From NCBI GenBank assembly GCA_022563075.1, contig JADFOC010000170.1, positions 1 through 6,289 on the forward strand: a DNA stretch of 6,289 bases, written 5' to 3'. The first letter of the stretch is position 1; each line of letters begins with the position of its first letter. Source of the DNA: Pseudomonadota bacterium. Its GTDB lineage: Bacteria; Pseudomonadota; Gammaproteobacteria; Pseudomonadales; Pseudohongiellaceae. Below, piece by piece: positions 1-6,176 of this stretch. The notes below the pieces were generated by a model. That model saw only the letters and a program-made list of their open reading frames with translations, was not told the origin of the DNA and ran no database searches. Both the position numbers and the translations under genes were made by a program.

Positions 1-45
1 GCCATAATACTGCTCTGTTTTTTAGCATTAGCAGGATCCTTAAAG

Positions 46-1716
46 ATGGCCCAATTTGTTTACACCATGCATCGCGTCGGCAAGATAGTCCCACCAAAAC
101 GAGAAATATTAAAAGACATCTCACTGTCTTTTTTCCACGGCGCCAAAATTGGAGTATTGGGCCTAAATGGCTCGGGTAAATCCACATTGCTGAGGATTAT
201 GGCGGGGCTTGATAAAGAGTTTAACGGAGAAGCCAGACCACAATCCGGCCTCAAGATTGGTTATCTGCCGCAGGAACCGGCACTGGACGAAACCCTCGAT
301 GTACGCGGCAACGTGCAGCAAGGCATTAAAGACATCATTGGGTTGGTTGAAGAATTTAACCTCATCAGCGATAAATTCGCCGAGCCGATGAATGATGATG
401 AGATGAATGCACTGCTTGAAAAACAGGGAGAACTTCAAAACGAAATTGATGCTGTCGACGGATGGCAGGTAGAGCGGACGCTTGAACGTGCCGCCGATGC
501 CCTGCGGTTGCCCGCCTGGGATGCGGACGTGTCGCACCTCTCCGGTGGTGAAAAAAGACGCGTCGCTCTTTGTCGTTTGCTGATATCCAAGCCAGACATG
601 CTGCTATTGGACGAACCCACTAACCACCTGGATGCCGAGAGCGTCGCCTGGTTAGAACGCTACTTACAGGACTATCCAGGGACTGTGGTCGCCATAACCC
701 ACGACAGATATTTTTTGGACAACGCGGCGGGCTGGATCCTTGAACTCGATCGAGGGCATGGTATCCCCTATGAAGGCAATTACAGTGCCTGGTTGGAAGC
801 GAAGGCACAACGCCTGCACACAGAAGCCAAACAGCAGGCTGCGCATAAGAGAACCATCAAGGCGGAATTGGAGTGGGTGCGCGCCAACCCCAAAGGCAGG
901 CAGTCAAAGAGCAAAGCTCGGATCGCCCGTTTCGAAGAGCTCAACTCAAAAGATTTTCAATCCCGCAATGAAACTCAGGAGTTATATATTCCGCCCGGCA
1001 ACCGGCTGGGAGACAAGGTCATCGAAGTAAATAATCTCTGTAAAGGATTCGGTGATAAGCGCCTGATCGATAATCTTAGCTTTGCCATTCCTAAAGGCAG
1101 CATCGTCGGCATTATCGGTGGTAACGGTACTGGCAAGACTACTTTCCTGAGGATGCTGGTTGACGTGGAACAACCCGACAGCGGCAGCATCGACATCGGC
1201 GATACCGTGGATCTTGCCTATGTAGACCAGAGCCGAGATGCATTGAACGGCGAAAAAACAGTGTGGCAAGAAATCTCGGATGAACAGGAGCTGCTGAAAA
1301 TTGGCGCTTATGAAATCTCCTCCCGAGCCTATGTCAGTCGTTTTAACTTCAGAGGTAGCGATCAGCAGAAGTTTGTCAAGGACTTGTCCGGCGGCGAACG
1401 CAACCGCCTGCACATGGCGAAACTGTTAAAACGTGGTTGCAACGTGTTGTTGCTGGATGAGCCCACTAATGACCTGGATGTTGAGACATTGCGTGCTCTG
1501 GAAGAAGGTCTGTTGACGTTTCCCGGTTGCGTGATAGTAGTTTCACACGATCGTTGGTTCCTGGATCGAATATGCACACACATCCTCGCGTTTGAAGGTG
1601 ATAGTGAGGTGGTGTGGCACGAAGGAAATTACTCAGACTATGAAACAGATCGCAAACGACGCCTCGGCGACGGTGCCGGGCCGACTCGAATCAAGTACAA
1701 GAAATTGAATGCCTGA
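46..1716 (+). CDS. ettA: Energy-dependent translational throttle protein EttA (ABC-F ATPase)
   Basis: Soluble ABC-F protein of 556 aa, almost the same length as E. coli EttA (555 aa from memory). In this family the protein binds the ribosomal E site and gates the first elongation steps according to ATP/ADP level. Two ABC domains are complete. Domain 1 has Walker A GLNGSGKST (residues 39-47), signature LSGGE (165-169) and LLLDEPTNHLD (about 186-195, catalytic E190). Domain 2 has GGNGTGKTT (358-366), LSGGE (447-451), LLLDEPTNDLD (468-478, E472) and the switch histidine H501. An arm insertion lies at about 95-140, and a charged helical linker (P-site tRNA interaction motif) at about 245-310. The C-terminus RIKYKKLNA is EttA-like. 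There are no membrane segments. The start is supported by AGGA at 33-36, 9 nt upstream. The gene stands alone and is convergent with the next gene, with no base between the stops. Other ABC-F members (Uup, YheS, YbiT) fit less well. Confidence 0.97.
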   Translation: MAQFVYTMHRVGKIVPPKREILKDISLSFFHGAKIGVLGLNGSGKSTLLRIMAGLDKEFNGEARPQSGLKIGYLPQEPALDETLDVRGNVQQGIKDIIGLVEEFNLISDKFAEPMNDDEMNALLEKQGELQNEIDAVDGWQVERTLERAADALRLPAWDADVSHLSGGEKRRVALCRLLISKPDMLLLDEPTNHLDAESVAWLERYLQDYPGTVVAITHDRYFLDNAAGWILELDRGHGIPYEGNYSAWLEAKAQRLHTEAKQQAAHKRTIKAELEWVRANPKGRQSKSKARIARFEELNSKDFQSRNETQELYIPPGNRLGDKVIEVNNLCKGFGDKRLIDNLSFAIPKGSIVGIIGGNGTGKTTFLRMLVDVEQPDSGSIDIGDTVDLAYVDQSRDALNGEKTVWQEISDEQELLKIGAYEISSRAYVSRFNFRGSDQQKFVKDLSGGERNRLHMAKLLKRGCNVLLLDEPTNDLDVETLRALEEGLLTFPGCVIVVSHDRWFLDRICTHILAFEGDSEVVWHEGNYSDYETDRKRRLGDGAGPTRIKYKKLNA

Positions 1717-2433
1717 TTACATTCTTAATTCTTTCTTTAATTTGGCGATACGCTCTTTGATTTCTTCCTTCTCCAATTTCCGCCCAATTTTTTCGGGCAG
1801 CGGAGTCGGTAAGTCGACAGCTAATTGTTCACCGTCGATTACTCGTTTACACAAGAGAGCGTAGTGGTATTGGAAAACCGGAAACGCTTTCGCCTCTGCT
1901 TCATTAGCCAGTAGATACCAGCTGGCCGCTTTTCCTGCAAGATATACCGCCTGATGACTCCAGCTATACTGTATTTTCGGAGACGAGGCCGAACAGGCTT
2001 CCTGATACGCTTGCCGGGCAGCAGGCAAACCGAATAGGTCAATCCCTTCCCCACAGGCTCTAATAATTGTGGCGATGGAAGGCAGATAGTCTTGCGAGCC
2101 AATTATCCGCTTTGCCGCCTGGGTAATCTGTGTTGGTGAATAATGTTCCAGACTGCTTAACCAGTACTTCTTGGCGATGACCAGACTCTCGGAAGTCGCA
2201 AAAGCCTTATGAAATTGATTATGGTAAGCGAATTCAAATTCGGCGAATACCTGGTTGATCGCGTCGACGTGGTCCATTTCAGCTGCATGATTGAACTCCG
2301 ATTCTGGCTCGGCAACAGCGTCTACCAAGTTCACGCTCTGCGCTTTACTCTGCCCAGCTTCGGTCAGCGATGCGCTTGAATTTTTCTTTAATTCTTTGCT
2401 GGCTCGATCCAGCAAGGGTTTGATCTTCTGCAT
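1717..2433 (-). CDS. Lambda P-like replication protein (putative replicative helicase loader)
   Basis: 238 aa, close to the size of phage lambda P (about 233 aa). The N-terminal 50 residues are polar and low in conservation signals. From about residue 55 to 200 there is a helical domain with the P-family pattern: an aromatic-rich FAEFEFAYHNQF segment (63-74), a Y-W-L helix (90-92), SPTQITQAAKRI (99-110), then YLPSIATIIRAC (116-127) and GLPAARQAYQEAC (135-147). The C-terminus (212-238) is a highly charged helix. No P-loop is present; lambda P also lacks one, unlike DnaC/DnaI. Lambda P recruits DnaB to the origin protein O, so a helicase-loader role is inferred. It lies downstream of the DnaT-domain gene and overlaps it by 89 nt, so the two are almost certainly co-transcribed and possibly translationally coupled. 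The ATG at 2433 has no strong Shine-Dalgarno; an internal ATG at 2277 is possible but would remove the N-terminal tail. The assignment rests on motif resemblance, not a search. Confidence 0.75.
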   Translation of the reverse strand: MQKIKPLLDRASKELKKNSSASLTEAGQSKAQSVNLVDAVAEPESEFNHAAEMDHVDAINQVFAEFEFAYHNQFHKAFATSESLVIAKKYWLSSLEHYSPTQITQAAKRIIGSQDYLPSIATIIRACGEGIDLFGLPAARQAYQEACSASSPKIQYSWSHQAVYLAGKAASWYLLANEAEAKAFPVFQYHYALLCKRVIDGEQLAVDLPTPLPEKIGRKLEKEEIKERIAKLKKELRM

Positions 2434-3478
2434 GAGAGTTATCCGCGGTTTCTAACTGTTTTAGTTTTCGCGCCCAATCCTGTTTGATGAATTGAAGAAA
2501 GACCGTATTCCATGAAGCCTTCACCTGTTGGCTGTCTCTCCAATACATCACAAATTCCGGAATCTTGCCGCGCGCATAGTCCTCGTCTATTTCAGCTAAC
2601 TGCAATATTTCATAACAATCTGCACTAGGCTTCCAATCGGCAGATATTACCCGTGGCGTATCGTCACAGCCAAATGAAGCAGAGAACTTGGCCCATTGTC
2701 GACGAATATGCTCGATAAATTTTGTATTCCAGGCGCCGTGCACCACTCCTCGCTCCCGCCAATACAACACAAATTCAGGAATCGCGTCCTCGATGAAACT
2801 GGGGTTGATCTCGGAAATTTCAAGAATGCCAATTGCATCATCGCTCGGTCTCCATTGTGCAGACATGGTACTGGCTAATTCGTAGGCACCTTTACGTGTC
2901 TGTTCGTTACGCCATTCCTTCAGCACGTGTTTATAAAAAGCATTGCCCCAGGAGAATCTCCCCTGCCCCCGCTCACGCCAATAGCCCACAAATTCCGTCA
3001 CCAAGGCATGGATGAACGGCTCTGGAATACTGTGTTGTTTACACTGGCGAATCCAATTCTCATCCGGTTGCCAGTTCGCAGGAATGAGCGTAGCGGATCC
3101 GGAGCGTTTCGAATCGGCCGCGACTGGACGATCCGATGCTGGAGTTTGTGGCATCCCCTCACTACTCGCCTCGTCAATGGCAAAATAGTAGCTATCGCTT
3201 GAGTCAGTATTCGGGTCAATGATAACCAGACCCAGATTCTGCAAACTGGATTGCACGCGCTTGATATCGGACTTCGCCCAAAATGGAAAGGCCTTCTGCA
3301 AATCCGCTTCATTCAATTCAACCCAATCCAGTTGCTGCTGAAGTTGACGTTGCGGCGTCTCACCTTGGCTTATCAGCTCTCCCAGAACCTGCAACATGAC
3401 GGCTTCTTCCAGGCCAATCGTAGCCGCTAGCGTAGGCGATATCAGCAGGGGTCTTTCCGGTAATATTGAAGAGGTCAT
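2345..3478 (-). CDS. Replication protein with winged-helix-like N-terminus and three DnaT-type ssDNA-binding domains
   Basis: 377 aa, cytoplasmic. Residues 10-100 resemble the N-terminal winged helix of phage replisome organisers: LLISPTLAATIGLEEAVMLQ, a W52 strand, then AFPFWAKSDIKRVQSSLQNLGLV, the usual recognition-helix region. Residues 103-133 are a Ser/Ala/Pro-rich linker. Three copies of a DnaT-type module follow (about 135-190, 208-262, 281-335). Each runs W-x-P, a helix, an EFV-YWRE/D core, a (S/A)W(N/G)xxF element and a closing W. E. coli DnaT carries one such domain and acts in PriA primosome assembly with DnaB-DnaC. The C-terminal 40 residues are charged. An in-frame TAG at 3484-3482 means no longer start exists; the ATG at 3478 has no recognisable Shine-Dalgarno (TTTTTTAGTTA precedes it). 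It is the first gene of a pair with the lambda P-like gene, suggesting an O/P-style origin or restart primosome function. Sure of the domains, less so of the cellular role. Confidence 0.85.
   Translation of the reverse strand: MTSSILPERPLLISPTLAATIGLEEAVMLQVLGELISQGETPQRQLQQQLDWVELNEADLQKAFPFWAKSDIKRVQSSLQNLGLVIIDPNTDSSDSYYFAIDEASSEGMPQTPASDRPVAADSKRSGSATLIPANWQPDENWIRQCKQHSIPEPFIHALVTEFVGYWRERGQGRFSWGNAFYKHVLKEWRNEQTRKGAYELASTMSAQWRPSDDAIGILEISEINPSFIEDAIPEFVLYWRERGVVHGAWNTKFIEHIRRQWAKFSASFGCDDTPRVISADWKPSADCYEILQLAEIDEDYARGKIPEFVMYWRDSQQVKASWNTVFLQFIKQDWARKLKQLETADNSHAEDQTLAGSSQQRIKEKFKRIADRSWAE
2474..2638 (-). repeat. DnaT-type domain, copy 3 of 3 (coding repeat)
   Basis: Codes for residues 281-335. 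It contains DWKP, PEFVMYWRDSQ, SWNTVFLQFI and the closing DW. Its first tryptophan (W282) is again 73 residues after that of copy 2. The core arginine-glutamate pair of copies 1 and 2 (RERG) is RDSQ here. Confidence 0.8.
2693..2857 (-). repeat. DnaT-type domain, copy 2 of 3 (coding repeat)
   Basis: Codes for residues 208-262. It contains QWRP, PEFVLYWRERG, AWNTKFIEHI and the closing QW. Its first tryptophan (W209) is exactly 73 residues after that of copy 1 (W136). Confidence 0.8.
2909..3076 (-). repeat. DnaT-type domain, copy 1 of 3 (coding repeat)
   Basis: Codes for residues 135-190 of the DnaT-domain protein. It contains NWQP, the core TEFVGYWRERG, FSWGNAFYKHV and the closing EW. It differs from the other copies in having G for N after the SW. 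This is a protein-level repeat; the DNA of the copies has diverged. Confidence 0.8.
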
Positions 3479-3593
3479 TAACTAAAAAATCAGGGTTAAG
3501 TGAAAAAATTCAGGCTGGCAACAGGTTGAGCCGTTGCGCTCTAGACTAACTGATCGTAACACAGGAATATTTTTGAACACACCGTCCAGTTGC

Positions 3594-3622
3594 TTGCATT
3601 AACGCTGCGACAATGGGATAAA
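3594..3622 (+). promoter_or_regulatory. Weak candidate sigma-70 promoter for the kinase gene
   Basis: TTGCAT (3594-3599) and GATAAA (3617-3622) are separated by 17 bp. They match the -35 and -10 consensus at 3/6 and 4/6 positions, so this is only a candidate. Its position, about 30 bp before the kinase start, would give a short leader that begins at or inside the inverted repeat. Confidence 0.25.
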
Positions 3623-3624
3623 CT

Positions 3625-3650
3625 AATAGATTCAACGCGGTAAATCTATT
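3625..3650 (+). repeat. Inverted repeat next to the kinase start codon
   Basis: Perfect 8-bp arms AATAGATT (3625-3632) and AATCTATT (3643-3650) flank a 10-nt spacer. The right arm ends 4 nt before the kinase ATG at 3655 and occupies the place where a Shine-Dalgarno would be; none is otherwise visible. It could be an operator or a weak AU-rich hairpin affecting initiation. The arms are short enough for chance to be possible. Confidence 0.45.
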
Positions 3651-3654
3651 CACA

Positions 3655-4560
3655 ATGTACCAACAGCTTATTGACGATTTTGTTATACAAGAGGCGCTGC
3701 CGCAAACTTACTCGGAAGATGCGCAGACCTGGATTGTGCCGCTCCTGAGCCAAATCGAAGACCAACTGCAACGCCGCCAACAAAAAGGCCCGCTGATTCT
3801 GGGCATCAATGGCGCCCAGGGAACCGGCAAATCGACGCTGGCGAAGTTGTTGACTAGCCTGCTCGAAGCGCGCCGCCACCACACCGCCAATCTTTCAATC
3901 GATGATTTCTATTATTCCAAATCTCGGCGCAAGCAGCTTGCAGCCAAGATCCATCCGCTACTCGCCAGTCGTGGCGTGCCCGGAACCCATGACACGCAGC
4001 TGCTCTCGCAAAAACTGCAAGAGCTGAGCGCAGCGACCGCCTCAGATCGCGTGGTATTACCAGCCTTCGATAAAGCCATCGATGATTGCATTGCGGTTGA
4101 ATGTTGCCCGAGTATAAACGGACCCATCGATGTAATCATTATCGAGGGTTGGTTCATCGGTGCCCTTCCGCAGCGTAGTGCGGAGTTAGATACACCACTC
4201 AATGCGCTGGAAGCGGTGGCTGACGCCGATGGCAGCTGGCGCCACTATGTGAATGATCAACTGGGCCAGAATTATCAGGAATTGTTTAACCAACTCCACT
4301 TACTAATTGTGTTACAGGCACCCGATTTCGCGCAGGTGTTTGCGTGGCGGAGGCTACAGGAAGAAAAACTCCGCCAGCATAGTCCTTCCGGGGCAAGCGG
4401 CGTGATGCTGGAGGTTGAACTGGATCGCTTCATTCAACATTTCGAGCGCATCACGCGTCACTGTCTGGCCAGCTTGCCGCAGCAGGCGGATATAGTTTAT
4501 CAACTCGATAAACGCCACCGAATTACTGGCAAATTGGACAATACCGGCGGCAATGGCTAG
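3655..4560 (+). CDS. P-loop kinase of the D-glycerate 3-kinase (GLYK/YggC-like) type
   Basis: 301 aa, soluble. A Walker A motif GINGAQGTGKST (residues 50-61) sits after a short N-terminal helix. It is followed by the family landmarks SIDDFYYS (81-88), HPLLASRGVPGTHD (100-113), LPAFDKAIDD (135-144) and IIIEGWFIGA (161-170). The DDF and RGxPGTHD elements resemble phosphoribulokinase/uridine kinase-like enzymes and characterise the GLYK group. Plant GLYK phosphorylates D-glycerate to 3-phosphoglycerate, the last step of photorespiration; E. coli YggC and fungal Tda10 are relatives with poorly defined substrates. The substrate here is therefore an inference. The ATG at 3655 lacks a clear Shine-Dalgarno and follows an inverted repeat. 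The gene is divergent from the DnaT-domain gene and converges on the permease gene with a 15-bp gap. No glyoxylate or glycerate pathway gene lies beside it to support the substrate. Confidence 0.85.
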   Translation: MYQQLIDDFVIQEALPQTYSEDAQTWIVPLLSQIEDQLQRRQQKGPLILGINGAQGTGKSTLAKLLTSLLEARRHHTANLSIDDFYYSKSRRKQLAAKIHPLLASRGVPGTHDTQLLSQKLQELSAATASDRVVLPAFDKAIDDCIAVECCPSINGPIDVIIIEGWFIGALPQRSAELDTPLNALEAVADADGSWRHYVNDQLGQNYQELFNQLHLLIVLQAPDFAQVFAWRRLQEEKLRQHSPSGASGVMLEVELDRFIQHFERITRHCLASLPQQADIVYQLDKRHRITGKLDNTGGNG

Positions 4561-4575
4561 TGCTCCCGCGACTTG

Positions 4576-5622
4576 CTATGCAGCCTTGGCTAGGGCCGCT
4601 TTACGACTGAGCAACGGCTGCAGCCACACTCTGGCCACCAGCCCGGCAAGCAAGACCGCCGCCAGTTGTCGCCAGAGCGGATACGCTTCGCCATGCTCCA
4701 TCAGCGTGAGTTGCAATGACCAACCATAGCGCTGGTACAGCTCATTTAGAATCAAGCCGCTAATGACAGCCGTACCGATGACCCCAATCAGATAGGCGAT
4801 CAAGGAGCGGGTCCCCAGTTGCTCTTTTATCACCCCCATGGTGGCAATATTAGTGGCCGGACCGGTCAGCATGAACACCAGGGCCGCACCAGGGGAAATG
4901 CCGGCGAACAGTAGGCCCGCGGCAACCGGGGTGGAAGCGGTTGCGCAGATATACATAGGCAGCCCCACCAACACCATGATAAACATGGCCAACACACCGT
5001 CACCCCAACGCAGGAAAAAGGACTGTGGGACGATGGCGGTAATGAGCGCCGCAGCCATCAAGCCCAAGACCAGCCACTTCGCCGTATCGGCAATCATATT
5101 GCCGTAACCATATTGGACAGAATTAATCAGCTTCTGCCCCAGACTCAACGGCGCAACTGGCTCTGTTGGCTTACTACTGCAACAACTGCCGGACTGGGAA
5201 CTGCGCTCTGCCATGGGTGCTTCCCGGTCCATCGCACTGACTAAGACACCGGCAACAATGGCACTTATCAGCGCTGCTATTGGACGAACCAATGCGAAAA
5301 TCGGACCTAATACAGCATATGAAAATGAAATAGAATCGACACCCGTTTCCGGGGTTGCTACTAAAAAGGCAGAGGTGGCACCTTTCGACGCACCCGCCTT
5401 GCGAATGGCCAACGCAGTGGGAATCACGCCACAGGAACACAGTGGCAGAGGAGCGCCGATAAGTGCCCCTTTTACTATCGATAACAAGCCAGGCTCCGCT
5501 AATTGGCTCTGTATCCAGCTATTCGGGATCAACTGCTTGATCATACCAGCCAGCAAATATCCCATTAGCAGCCACGGCGCACTCTCGATGACCAATTTCC
5601 AAAAAATACCCAGCAAGTTCAT
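4576..5622 (-). CDS. SO_0444-family Cu/Zn efflux permease (ArsP/DUF318 superfamily)
   Basis: 348 aa inner-membrane protein with about eight to ten hydrophobic segments in two inverted-looking halves. Half 1 carries APLPLCSCGVIP (57-68, Cys62 and Cys64) and ATPETGVDS (89-97). Half 2 carries LPMYICATASTP (221-232) and LTGPATN (252-258). The halves are joined by a hydrophilic loop (131-165) with a Cys pair in SGSCCSSKP (144-152), typical of the SO_0444 subgroup rather than arsenical ArsP proteins. The family is thought to export Cu and/or Zn; the metal here is inferred from the adjacent ZntR-like regulator. The start codon overlaps the regulator's stop (ATGA, 4 nt), and AGGA lies 8 nt upstream inside the regulator gene, so the two are translationally coupled. 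The C-terminus is a short Ala/Lys-rich tail. An organoarsenical permease is the main alternative. Confidence 0.88.
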   Translation of the reverse strand: MNLLGIFWKLVIESAPWLLMGYLLAGMIKQLIPNSWIQSQLAEPGLLSIVKGALIGAPLPLCSCGVIPTALAIRKAGASKGATSAFLVATPETGVDSISFSYAVLGPIFALVRPIAALISAIVAGVLVSAMDREAPMAERSSQSGSCCSSKPTEPVAPLSLGQKLINSVQYGYGNMIADTAKWLVLGLMAAALITAIVPQSFFLRWGDGVLAMFIMVLVGLPMYICATASTPVAAGLLFAGISPGAALVFMLTGPATNIATMGVIKEQLGTRSLIAYLIGVIGTAVISGLILNELYQRYGWSLQLTLMEHGEAYPLWRQLAAVLLAGLVARVWLQPLLSRKAALAKAA

Positions 5623-6056
5623 TTAACGTTTCCTGCGACTAGTTGATTCCGGTCTTCACTCTCCTCGAGAGCCTCCATGATGGAGCAGTGGGTTGCGTTC
5701 TCGGGACCCCCGCAACAACTGTCTAACAATATTTGCAGCGTCTGTTGCATCGATTGCAGTTCGGCTAACTTGGTGTTCACTTCGTTCAGTTTGTGTTGGG
5801 TGATATCAGTCACGTCCTGACAACTGTGACTGTGCTTGTCCACTCGTATAGAAAGTAACTGGGAAATGTCCTGCAGTGAGAAGCCGATGTTGCGCGCCGT
5901 CTTCACGAATTCGGCGCGACGTACATCTGCGTGGTTGTAATAGCGATAGCCTGCTTCGCTGCGATCACTGGCATGGATCAGGCCGTGTTTCTCATAAAAT
6001 CGCAGCGTGTGGGTAGAAAGCCCGATCTTGGCAGCTAATTCACTGATCTTTAACAT
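5619..6056 (-). CDS. ZntR-like MerR-family metal-responsive regulator
   Basis: 145 aa from the chosen start. Residues 1-70 form the MerR winged helix (KISELAAKIGLSTHTLRFYE, then GYRYYNHADVRR and GFSLQDISQLL). A long dimerisation helix spans about 80-112, and the metal loop DSCCGG with CSIMEAL follows. Counting from ATG 6056, the cysteines fall at 79, 114, 115 and 124, exactly the positions of the E. coli ZntR zinc ligands. The ZntR ligand His119 is Glu here, while His123 is next to Cys124. The start at 6056 is preferred over in-frame ATGs at 6062 and 6110 because AGAGA (6067-6063) is 6 nt upstream of it and the numbering then matches ZntR. It is the first gene of a two-gene operon with the permease and lies downstream of a MerR-type promoter, so it is probably autoregulated. 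Zn, Cd or Pb are the likely inducers; Cu is less likely since CueR has a different loop. Confidence 0.9.
   Translation of the reverse strand: MLKISELAAKIGLSTHTLRFYEKHGLIHASDRSEAGYRYYNHADVRRAEFVKTARNIGFSLQDISQLLSIRVDKHSHSCQDVTDITQHKLNEVNTKLAELQSMQQTLQILLDSCCGGPENATHCSIMEALEESEDRNQLVAGNVK
5631..5634 (-). promoter_or_regulatory. Ribosome binding site of the permease, inside the regulator gene
   Basis: AGGA on the minus strand, 8 nt before the permease ATG (5622-5620). It lies in the last codons of the regulator, whose TGA stop overlaps the ATG. This fixes the permease start and supports translational coupling. Confidence 0.75.
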
Positions 6057-6062
6057 TTTCAT

Positions 6063-6067
6063 TCTCT
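6063..6067 (-). promoter_or_regulatory. Ribosome binding site of the ZntR-like regulator
   Basis: AGAGA on the minus strand, 6 nt before ATG 6056. It directly abuts the ATG at 6062 (no spacing), so it favours 6056 as the start and argues against an 18-residue N-terminal extension from 6110. Confidence 0.5.
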
Positions 6068-6141
6068 GATGGGTCCAAATAAGACGGCTACCTTCACTGG
6101 CGTATGGCATCGCCTAAGCGAAATAGCGCTCAAGTGGCTGT

Positions 6142-6172
6142 AGTGTAACCTTAGAGTTAACTCTAAGGTCAA
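6142..6172 (-). promoter_or_regulatory. MerR-type promoter with 19-bp spacer
   Basis: On the minus strand, TTGACC (-35, plus 6172-6167) and TACACT (-10, plus 6147-6142) are separated by exactly 19 bp. That overlong spacer is the hallmark of promoters activated by MerR-family proteins, which untwist the DNA to realign the two hexamers. Transcription would start near 6135 and run into the regulator and permease genes with a leader of about 80 nt. No equivalent promoter is seen on the plus strand. Confidence 0.88.
6148..6169. promoter_or_regulatory. Operator palindrome for the ZntR-like regulator
   Basis: A perfect 22-bp palindrome with half-site ACCTTAGAGTT, centred between 6158 and 6159, lies within the 19-bp spacer and extends into the -35. 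Its GAGTTAACTC core resembles the GAGTCGACTC core of the E. coli zntA operator (from memory). A flanking AGTGT/ACACT pair (6142-6146 and 6172-6176) extends the symmetry imperfectly. Confidence 0.88.
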
Positions 6173-6176
6173 CACT

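Larger units (their letters stand above)
3479..3654. other. Divergent intergenic region between the DnaT-domain gene and the kinase gene
   Basis: These 176 bp separate two outward-pointing genes and must hold both promoters. On the minus strand, two A-tract segments precede the DnaT-domain gene (AAAAAATCAGG near 3484 and AAAAAATTCAGG near 3504 on the plus strand, a loose direct repeat). No convincing -35/-10 pair was found there. On the plus strand a weak pair and an inverted repeat precede the kinase gene and are listed separately. No tRNA, small ORF or terminator was recognised. Confidence 0.6.

Noticed and set aside
982..1413. 143-codon open frame on the minus strand inside ettA
   Set aside because: It lies wholly antisense to the well-conserved second ABC domain of ettA and its translation shows no recognisable motif; an open-frame shadow.
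1781..1800. GCCC...GGGC stem around a T-rich loop as a terminator for ettA
   Set aside because: The stem is only 4 bp and no T-run follows it on either strand; the T-run is in the loop.
2998..3312. 104-codon minus-strand frame within the DnaT-domain gene
   Set aside because: It is another frame of a gene with clear domain content, and its Arg/Cys-rich translation has no family resemblance.
1717..3478. The DnaT/P-like genes as part of an intact prophage
   Set aside because: No integrase, attachment repeat, repressor or structural gene is seen, and both flanks are ordinary chromosomal genes.
5213..5626. 137-codon open frame on the plus strand opposite the permease
   Set aside because: It is antisense to the transmembrane coding region, and its Ala/Pro/Ile/Thr-rich translation mirrors the permease codons. 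No start signal or motif was seen.
6057..6110. Longer regulator start at ATG 6110 (MPYASEGSR...)
   Set aside because: It would add 18 residues before the MerR helix. MerR proteins normally start directly at the first helix, and ligand numbering matches ZntR only from 6056, which also has AGAGA at a good distance.
6148..6169. The 22-bp palindrome as an intrinsic terminator of the hydrolase gene
   Set aside because: It is not followed by a T-run in the direction of transcription, it is AT-rich, and its fit within a 19-bp promoter spacer explains it better as an operator.
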